From Candidatus Krumholzibacteriia bacterium (GTDB lineage: Bacteria > Krumholzibacteriota > Krumholzibacteriia > LZORAL124-64-63), in NCBI GenBank assembly GCA_027056825.1, contig JALUJS010000111.1, positions 1 to 5,210 of the forward strand: a stretch of 5,210 bases of DNA, written 5' to 3'. Below the pieces are notes generated by a model, which worked only from the letters and a program-made list of their open reading frames with translations, was not told where the DNA came from and made no database searches. Made by a program: the position numbers and the translations under genes. Shown here one piece after another: positions 1 to 4,514 of this stretch. Every line of letters starts with the position of its first letter. Positions within the stretch are counted from its first letter, which is position 1.

Positions 1-95
1 CGCGGGCCCCTGACGGACATGCGGTCGGCGCCGGTTTTCCCGCCGCCGACTGGCCCGACGTGTTCCTGATGACCGGCGTTAACCCGCATTATTGA
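1..95 (+). CDS. Possible C-terminal tail of an unidentified upstream protein (partial)
   Basis: The frame starting at base 3 is open from the window edge to a TGA at 93-95 and would encode about 30 residues ending in DVFLMTGVNPHY. Its base composition by codon position (high G+C at positions 1 and 3, lower at position 2) looks coding. The other open + frame, ending at 67-69, gives a proline-rich peptide without that pattern. I do not recognise the family from so short a tail. The last codons and the stop fall inside the left arm of the hairpin at 82-122, so the present C-terminus may have been set by arrival of that repeat. If real, the gene runs in the same direction as ahcY, with an 80-bp gap, and could be co-transcribed with it. 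Non-coding intergenic DNA is the alternative. Confidence 0.35.
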   Translation, partial: RAPDGHAVGAGFPAADWPDVFLMTGVNPHY

Positions 96-122
96 ATCGC
101 TACGCGAGCCAATAATGCGGGT
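82..122. repeat. Short palindromic repeat, 13-bp perfect arms
   Basis: The arms ACCCGCATTATTG (82-94) and its exact complement (110-122) enclose a 15-base centre. The centre forms a further 4-bp stem, TCGC/GCGA, around a TAC loop. The flanks TTAA (79-82) and TCAA (122-125) are one base short of a 4-bp duplication. No U-run follows, so it does not look like a normal intrinsic terminator. Read on the - strand, it starts CCCGCATTATT and contains GCGTAGCGA. The same two blocks, with one change in the first, begin the large element at 4108, so this looks like a minimal member of the same repeat family. It lies 53 bp before the ahcY start, in what is probably its transcribed leader. Confidence 0.75.
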
Positions 123-175
123 CAAGGACGCCGACTGATGCGGCCCGGCCGCGCGATCCACAAGGAGAGACGAGA

Positions 176-1453
176 ATGAGCGAGAAGTTCAGCGAAAGCG
201 ACAGGTACAAGGTCCGAGACCTGGGCCTGGCGGCGCAGGGCCGCATGAAGATCGACTGGGCGGAGTCCCGCATGCCCGTGCTGATGAAGCTGCGCAAGGA
301 GCACAGCGAGAAGCAGTCCCTCAAGGGCATGCGCATCGCCGGCTGCCTGCACGTGACCAAGGAGACGGCCGTGCTGGTCGAGACCCTGGCCGCCGCGGGC
401 GCCGAGATCAGCTGGTCAGGCTGCAACCCCCTGTCGACCAACGACGAGGTGGCCGCCGCCTTGGCCGAGGCGGGGATCAGCATCTACGCCTGGCACGGCA
501 TGAACACCGAGGAGTTCTACTGGTGCATCGACAAGACCCTGGAGATGAAGCCCACGCTGACCCTCGATGACGGCGCGGATCTGATCTTCTCGGTCCACAA
601 CCGCCATCCCGAGCTGGCCGGAACCATCATCGGCGGCACCGAGGAGACCACCACCGGCGTGCACCGCCTGCGCGCCATGGCCCGTGACGGCGCCCTGAAG
701 TACCCGGTGATTGCCGTCAACGACGCGGAGACAAAGTGGGACTTCGACAACGTCTTCGGCACCGGCCAGAGCAGCCTCGACGGTATCCTGCGCGCCACCA
801 GCGTGCTGCTGGCGGGCAAGAACTTCGTCACCGCCGGCTTCGGCCACTGCGGCAAGGGCTGCGCCATGCGGGCGGCCGGCATGGGCTCCAACGTCATCGT
901 CACCGAGGTCAAGCCCACCGCGGCCCTCAAGGCCATCCTCAACGGCTTCGAGGTTATGAAGATGGACGACGCGGCCCGCGTGGGCGACGTCTTCATCACC
1001 GCCACGGGCATGAAGGACGTCATCCGGGGCCGGCATTTCGAAGTCATGAAGGACGGTGCCATCGTCTGCAACACCGGCCACTACGACTGCGAAATCAACC
1101 TCGTGGATCTGGAGGAGATGGCGACCTCCAAGCGCCTGATCCGCGACAACTGCGAGGAGTACACCATGTCCGACGGGCGCCGCATCTACGTGCTGGCCCA
1201 GGGGCGCCTGGTGAACCTGGCCGCGGCCGAAGGCCATCCCAGCGAGGTCATGGACATGAGCTTCGCCAACCAGTTCCTGTCCATGGTGCGCCTGGCGTCC
1301 GAGGGCAGGGACCTGGAGGTCACGGTCCACGACATTCCCGAGGAACAGGACCAGCGGATCGCCGGCATCAAGCTGGAGACCATCGGGGCGGGGCTGGATG
1401 TGCTGACCGACGAGCAGGTCGCCTATCTGGACGACTACGCTGCGGGGACCTGA
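176..1453 (+). CDS. ahcY: Adenosylhomocysteinase (S-adenosyl-L-homocysteine hydrolase), short type
   Basis: This cytosolic NAD-dependent enzyme splits S-adenosylhomocysteine reversibly into adenosine and homocysteine, which relieves product inhibition of methyltransferases in the activated-methyl cycle. The 425-residue product shows the family motifs in order: substrate-domain GCLHVTKETA (H59, T61, E63), LDDGAD (about 130-135), EETTTGVH (156-163), TKWDFDN with K187, D191 and N192, the Rossmann glycine motif GFGHCGKG (221-228) with E244 placed to bind the NAD ribose, CNTGHYDCEI (298-307), and EGHPSEVMDMSFANQ near the C-terminus. It has GTGQSSLDG after the KWDFDN motif. It lacks both the internal insertion of many proteobacterial enzymes and the Lys/Tyr-rich C-terminal tail of the long form, so it matches the short archaeal/Thermotoga-like type. 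The ATG start is supported by AAGGAG at 162-167 with an 8-base spacer. It converges with the outer-membrane gene, and a shared hairpin lies 25 bp after the stop. Confidence 0.97.
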   Translation: MSEKFSESDRYKVRDLGLAAQGRMKIDWAESRMPVLMKLRKEHSEKQSLKGMRIAGCLHVTKETAVLVETLAAAGAEISWSGCNPLSTNDEVAAALAEAGISIYAWHGMNTEEFYWCIDKTLEMKPTLTLDDGADLIFSVHNRHPELAGTIIGGTEETTTGVHRLRAMARDGALKYPVIAVNDAETKWDFDNVFGTGQSSLDGILRATSVLLAGKNFVTAGFGHCGKGCAMRAAGMGSNVIVTEVKPTAALKAILNGFEVMKMDDAARVGDVFITATGMKDVIRGRHFEVMKDGAIVCNTGHYDCEINLVDLEEMATSKRLIRDNCEEYTMSDGRRIYVLAQGRLVNLAAAEGHPSEVMDMSFANQFLSMVRLASEGRDLEVTVHDIPEEQDQRIAGIKLETIGAGLDVLTDEQVAYLDDYAAGT

Positions 1454-1478
1454 TCGGTAACCGTCGGTGAACATGGAA

Positions 1479-1505
1479 AAGGCCGGCGCCATGGGCGCCG
1501 GCCTT
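1479..1505. terminator. Hairpin between convergent genes, probable bidirectional terminator
   Basis: A perfect 12-bp GC-rich stem, AAGGCCGGCGCC (1479-1490) with its complement (1494-1505), closes on a 3-base loop. It sits in the 84-bp gap between the ahcY stop and the stop of the opposing gene. On the - strand four Ts follow the stem, while on the + strand there are only two. It should therefore act better for the outer-membrane gene than for ahcY, but could serve both. Confidence 0.8.
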
Positions 1506-1537
1506 GTGCATCACCGGATGCGGCCGAGGTCGCGGGA

Positions 1538-2593
1538 TCAGAACAGTCCGTAGGTGCCGCCGAAGGAGATGGACCAGGCGTGGGTGTTGGACCAGGTGTT
1601 GTCGACATCGGGCCACACCACGTCGTCCTCGGTCTTGAAGAAGCGCCAGACGACCTCGAACTCGAGCTGGAACTTCTGGTTGATCTCGTACTCGGTGCCC
1701 AGGCCCGCGCTGAAGGCCAGGTCGTCACCCTGCATGGGGACCCGGTCCAGAACGACGATGTCCGAGCCGCGGCCGTCACGGTTCAGCTCCCACGACACCA
1801 CGCCCGCCCCGCCGGTCAGGTAGGGATTGAACTTGCTCTTCTTCATGATCTTGTTGCCGAGGTAGCCGGTCACGGCGACTTCCCAGCCGTCGAGGGTGAT
1901 GTAGGAATCGCTGGAGATCCCCAACTGGGGCCACTGGCCGCTGAGGGCGGGGTCGTCGCTCATGTTCTGCCCGCCGCGGTAGTAGCGGCCGATCACCGCG
2001 AAGCCGTCCTTGACGAAGAACTTCACCGCCCCGTCGTAGTTCAGCGCGGCCTTGGTGGAGGCGTTGATGTTGTAGACGTTGTCCTTGACCACATGCAGGG
2101 AGGCCCACTGGGAAAGCCGGCCGCTGAGGCCCAGGCGGTAGTCGTGCCTGATGCGGGCGGGCTCCTTGGGCTCCTCGGAGGCCTCGATGACCATGTCGCC
2201 GCCGGAGATGCGCTTGAACTTCACGAAGCGGCTGGTGCCCCGCACGGCGAAGGTCCCGGACAAGCGGTCGTGCTCAGGATCGTAGAGCCCGGCGAAGGTG
2301 GCCGGATAGGGCACGCCCTCGGGCTGGAACTTGAAGCTCACGCTGTTGCCGGAAACCCGGACGTCGCTCAGGGTGGTCTGGCCCAGGGTGGTGTCGGTCA
2401 GGGCCGCCTTCCAGGTGCCGCCGGCATTGTCGAGGGCGAGCTTGATCTCGACGTCCTTCTTGTTGGGCCCCTTGATCTTGCCGACCCACTCACCGGCGGG
2501 ATCGGCGGCCAGGGCCGTGGCGGTCCAGAGCATGACGGCCAGGGCGGCCACCAGGACGATGGGCATAATCAACCGTCGTTGATTCCGCGGCAT
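1538..2593 (-). CDS. Secreted outer-membrane beta-barrel protein with N-terminal lipocalin-like domain
   Basis: The 351-residue protein is predicted to sit in the outer membrane; its function is unknown. Residues 1-29 are a signal peptide: basic start MPRNQRR, a hydrophobic core, and cleavage after ALA before ADPAGEW. Residues about 31-128 are short alternating strands (GEWVGKI, VEIKLAL, TWKAALT, VSFKFQ, LSGTFAV) of the small 'GxWxGxI' beta type often seen before other secreted domains. An acidic linker follows (about 130-147). From about 150 to the end come alternating amphipathic strands such as AVKFFVKDGFAVIGRYYRG, EVAVTGYLG and QLEFEVVWRFF. The chain ends AWSISFGGTYGLF, with the terminal Phe typical of barrels folded by the BAM machinery; the size suits an eight-strand OmpA/OmpW-like barrel. 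I chose the ATG at 2591-2593 because AGGAG lies 7 bases upstream and the signal peptide begins there. The frame stays open to 3061, but that stretch has no coding look and includes promoter sequence. Transcribed divergently from add. Confidence 0.85.
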   Translation of the reverse strand: MPRNQRRLIMPIVLVAALAVMLWTATALAADPAGEWVGKIKGPNKKDVEIKLALDNAGGTWKAALTDTTLGQTTLSDVRVSGNSVSFKFQPEGVPYPATFAGLYDPEHDRLSGTFAVRGTSRFVKFKRISGGDMVIEASEEPKEPARIRHDYRLGLSGRLSQWASLHVVKDNVYNINASTKAALNYDGAVKFFVKDGFAVIGRYYRGGQNMSDDPALSGQWPQLGISSDSYITLDGWEVAVTGYLGNKIMKKSKFNPYLTGGAGVVSWELNRDGRGSDIVVLDRVPMQGDDLAFSAGLGTEYEINQKFQLEFEVVWRFFKTEDDVVWPDVDNTWSNTHAWSISFGGTYGLF

Positions 2594-2604
2594 GGAGTTT
2601 CTCC
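2594..2604 (-). promoter_or_regulatory. Ribosome binding site inside a small hairpin
   Basis: On the - strand the Shine-Dalgarno of the outer-membrane gene reads AGGAG, seven bases before the ATG. GGAG is followed by AAA and CTCC, so four of its bases can pair in a tight hairpin ending right at the start codon. The stem is short and may only tune initiation modestly. The site fixes the start at 2593. Confidence 0.5.
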
Positions 2605-2648
2605 TCATGAAAAATGCTCCCGGGCGGTGGAATGGGGTTGGTGGAAAG

Positions 2649-2677
2649 AATATACAGTTTGGCCCGTGCCTTGTCCA
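2649..2677 (-). promoter_or_regulatory. Sigma-70-type promoter for the outer-membrane gene
   Basis: On the - strand, TGGACA (complement of 2672-2677) lies 17 bases before TATATT (complement of 2649-2654). Each matches the housekeeping consensus at five of six positions and the spacing is optimal. Transcription would start near 2642, giving a leader of about 49 bases before the ATG at 2593. Confidence 0.65.
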
Positions 2678-2698
2678 ATGTCCGTTGCTCCCGGCGGA

Positions 2699-2722
2699 GG
2701 GCCCGGGGCGGGGGGCCGGGGG
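2699..2722 (+). other. G-rich segment with four G-tracts (possible G-quadruplex)
   Basis: The + strand has G-tracts at 2699-2701, 2705-2708, 2710-2715 and 2718-2722, separated by loops of 3, 1 and 2 bases. This fits the standard intramolecular quadruplex pattern. It sits between the -35 boxes of the two divergent promoters, 21 bp beyond one and 24 bp before the other. The pattern is visible directly; any role is inference. C runs in and around it could also form ordinary hairpins. Confidence 0.45.
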
Positions 2723-2746
2723 CTCCCGAAAAATTCCACAACTTTC

Positions 2747-2776
2747 TTGCAAATGGCTTCCGGAATTATGTATAAT
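2747..2776 (+). promoter_or_regulatory. Sigma-70-type promoter upstream of add
   Basis: TTGCAA (2747-2752) and a perfect TATAAT (2771-2776) are 18 bases apart. The spacer contains the 8-bp palindrome TTCCGGAA (2758-2765), which could be part of an operator. Transcription would start near 2783, immediately before the hairpin at 2785. This leaves about 245 bases before the add start, long enough for a regulatory leader or a separate small RNA. Confidence 0.7.
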
Positions 2777-2782
2777 GATCAG

Positions 2783-2953
2783 CAGGTTAAATCCGCGCCC
2801 TGCGGGTTGAACCGGTAATTTTCGATGCGGGTTTCCTGCCGGGACTTGGCTAGTCGCTGCAGGAGAAATCGAAGTTGCGTCAAAGGCCTCAGGGGAATGA
2901 GTCGCCCCCTGTCCGCTGGAGGCAAGACTTCGCCCGCATCGATAATTTTTATC
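2783..2953 (+). ncRNA. Structured leader of add or independent small RNA, class unknown
   Basis: Starting just after the promoter, the + strand folds into a 5' hairpin (4 bp 2785-2788/2810-2813, an A-G mismatch, 7 bp 2790-2796/2802-2808, loop GCCCT). Next is a perfect 10-bp closing stem, TCGATGCGGG (2822-2831) with 2933-2942. Inside this lie two arms. One is CCTGC/GCAGG (2835-2839/2859-2863) topped by GACT/AGTC. The other starts CGAAGT/ACTTCG (2870-2875/2927-2932) and ends in CAGGGG/CCCCTG (2890-2895/2906-2911). AATTTTT follows the closing stem (2944-2950), so a transcript could end there. Read-through would make it the leader of add, whose start is 75 bases further on. I compared it from memory with SAH, SAM, purine, cobalamin, TPP, ZTP and c-di-GMP-I riboswitches and with 6S and SRP RNA, and saw no conserved-core match. 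The base pairing is read directly; an RNA function is inference. Confidence 0.42.
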
Positions 2954-3027
2954 ATCACGTGCGGAATTTCCCGGCTTGTCGATAAAATATGTCACGGATT
3001 GTCGCTGCGGCGTGGAAGGAGTCCCCG

Positions 3028-4107
3028 GTGAGCAGACCCAGTCTCGATTTCCTGCATGCATTGCCCAAGACCGACCTGCACGTCCACCTGGACGGTTCCC
3101 TGCGCCTGGGCACGGTGCGCGAACTGGCCGCCCGCCACGATCTCGGTTACGACTTCGAGACCGACGAGGACGTGCGGGCGGTGTGCCAGGTGCCGGAGGA
3201 CTGCCAGTCCCTGGTGGATTACCTGCGGGTGTTCGACATCACCCTGAAGCTCATGCAGGAAAAGGACGAGTTGACGCGCATCGCCTATGAGCTGGCCGCC
3301 GACGCCCACGCCGAGAACGTTCGCTACATGGAAGTCCGCTATTCCCCCCTGTTGCACACGCGCCAGGGCCTGGAATATGACGAGATCGTCGCGGCGGTGC
3401 AGGCGGGACTGAACCGCGCCCGCCGCCAGTACGGCATCATCACCGGTCAGATCATCTGCGGGATCCGCCACATCTCGCCCCAGTCGAGCCTGGAGCTGGC
3501 CGAGCTTGCCGTGCGCTGGAAGGGCCGGGGCGTGGTGGGGTTCGACCTGGCCGGAGCGGAAAAGGACTTCCCGGCCAAGGACCATCTCGAGGCCTTCTAC
3601 AAATGCCTGAACAACAACGTGAACCTGACCATCCATGCCGGCGAGGCTTTCGGTGCCCCCAGCATCCACCAGGCCCTGCACTACTGCCGCGCCCACCGCA
3701 TCGGCCACGGCACCCACCTGATCGAGGACCCCGACCTGATGCAGTGGGTCAACGACCACCGCATCCCCGTGGAGATCTGCCTGGCGAGCAACCTGCAGAC
3801 CAAGGCCATCCCTGACTACGCCAGCCACCCCATCCGGCGTTTCATGGAGGAGGGCCTGCGGGTGACGCTGAACACCGACAACCGCCTGGTCTCCGGCACC
3901 ACCGTGACCAACGAGTACCGGCTGGCGGTGGAGAACTATGATCTGAACCAGGACGAGGTGCTGGGGTTGGTCATGAACGGGTTCAAGTCGGCGTTCCTGC
4001 CCCTGCGCGACAAGGTGCAACTGGTGGAGCAGGTGCTGGCGGAGTTTGCGGCGTTGGGGGTGGAGTTCTCCGGAGCCATCTCCCGCCGCCGCCGCACCTA
4101 TCTCTAG
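3028..4107 (+). CDS. add: Adenosine deaminase family protein
   Basis: This is a zinc-dependent amidohydrolase-fold deaminase of 359 residues, slightly longer than the usual 330-350. Adenosine to inosine is the expected reaction; adenine or aminodeoxyfutalosine are possible substrates of relatives. Motifs, numbered from the GTG start: KTDLHVHLDGSL with metal ligands H18 and H20; NLTIHAGEAFG with ligand H203 and catalytic E206; HRIGHGTHL with catalytic H227; CLASNLQT; and TLNTDNRLVSGTTVTNEY with metal ligand D284. The classical Asp-Asp pair is Asp-Asn here (N285), a form I associate with an actinobacterial-type branch. I chose GTG 3028 because AAGGAG (3016-3021) lies 6 bases before it. The in-frame ATG at 2989 has no ribosome site and would add 13 unconserved residues. 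There is no signal peptide, so it should be cytosolic. A promoter and structured leader precede it. The TAG stop lies within the CTAG flank of the inserted element that follows. Confidence 0.88.
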   Translation: MSRPSLDFLHALPKTDLHVHLDGSLRLGTVRELAARHDLGYDFETDEDVRAVCQVPEDCQSLVDYLRVFDITLKLMQEKDELTRIAYELAADAHAENVRYMEVRYSPLLHTRQGLEYDEIVAAVQAGLNRARRQYGIITGQIICGIRHISPQSSLELAELAVRWKGRGVVGFDLAGAEKDFPAKDHLEAFYKCLNNNVNLTIHAGEAFGAPSIHQALHYCRAHRIGHGTHLIEDPDLMQWVNDHRIPVEICLASNLQTKAIPDYASHPIRRFMEEGLRVTLNTDNRLVSGTTVTNEYRLAVENYDLNQDEVLGLVMNGFKSAFLPLRDKVQLVEQVLAEFAALGVEFSGAISRRRRTYL

Positions 4108-4289
4108 CCCGAATTATTCATGAAGGAGCGTAGCGAGGATGAGGAAACAGCGCGACAGGAAAGGGGCTCGCAAGGATTTGCGAGGGAGGCGTACCCGGTG
4201 CGGTACGTTGACCGAGCAAATCCGAGAACGCCTTTCCTGTCGCGCTGTTAACCATCCGCAGTAGCTCCTTCATGAATAATTCGGGCTAG
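4104..4289. mobile_element. MITE-like palindromic element flanked by CTAG
   Basis: The outer arms 4104-4129 and 4264-4289 are perfect 26-bp inverted repeats. The outermost four bases are CTAG on both sides, which fits a 4-bp target duplication around a 178-bp element (4108-4285) with 22-bp terminal repeats starting CCCGAATTATTCATG. Because CTAG is its own complement, it could equally belong to the repeat. A second perfect pair of 19 bp lies inside (4146-4164/4231-4249), with GGATG/CATCC between the two. The whole element can thus fold into one long stem of about 60 bp per arm. Its centre carries two small hairpins: CTCGCAA/TTGCGAG (4167-4173/4178-4184) and CGTACC/GGTACG (4190-4195/4202-4207). 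There is no protein-coding capacity, so movement would need a transposase from elsewhere. The add stop codon is the TAG of the left CTAG. Confidence 0.75.
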
Positions 4290-4514
4290 GCTTGTGCCCT
4301 CGAAATTGTGCCCCGCCTTGGCGCCGAACGGCCTTATCAGTCTTAACTTATTGTATCACAGTATATTATATGTTTCGATAGCGCCTCCGGCGGATATGGC
4401 GCCTGCACCCTTCACCATGGACCGCACGATTCTTCTATCTGGTTATTTGACAGGTGGTTAATGCGGCGGTGGGTAGTGCGCTTCCTCAAGGAACACAATT
4501 TCGAGGGCACAAGC
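4290..4514. mobile_element. Second terminal-inverted-repeat element, non-autonomous
   Basis: CTTGTGCCCTCGAAATTGTG at 4291-4310 recurs as an exact inverted copy at 4494-4513, and one more base pairs on the outside (4290/4514). Terminal repeats of 20-21 bp thus enclose about 183 bp. The core is markedly AT-rich around 4335-4380, unlike the neighbourhood, with a possible -10 sequence on either strand but no convincing -35. A 14-codon reading frame (4417-4461) runs into an overlapping ATG at 4461. These may be relics of an internally deleted insertion sequence, though I cannot name a family. A TA lies just outside each end (4287-4288 and 4515-4516), compatible with a TA duplication if the left end carries one extra G. 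It follows the CTAG element directly and touches the stop of the ubiA-family gene. Confidence 0.6.

Noticed and set aside
96..175. An SAH riboswitch before ahcY.
   Set aside because: The conserved core (GAGGAGCGCUGC-type segment and its pseudoknot partner) is not present. Apart from the hairpin and the Shine-Dalgarno, nothing is visible there.
416..1492. A long open - strand frame opposite ahcY.
   Set aside because: ahcY on the + strand has all its family motifs; this frame is its antisense shadow.
1580..2818. A long open + strand frame opposite the outer-membrane gene.
   Set aside because: It is a high-GC shadow rich in Gly, Val and Ala with no family motif. The opposite strand has a signal peptide, beta strands and a C-terminal Phe.
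2825..3031. A 68-codon + strand frame whose TGA overlaps the GTG start of add by four bases, as in translational coupling.
   Set aside because: It has no ribosome site before its ATG, an Arg/Ser/Cys-rich product without a recognisable pattern, and it lies over the paired RNA arms. The overlap looks accidental.
2594..3061. Extension of the outer-membrane gene frame upstream on the - strand by 156 codons.
   Set aside because: The extension would place the signal peptide in the middle of the protein and run through promoter sequence. The ATG at 2593 has a good ribosome site.
4381..4402. GCGCC/GGCGC inverted repeat with a 12-base loop within the second element, as a terminator.
   Set aside because: The stem has only five pairs and no U-run follows on either strand.
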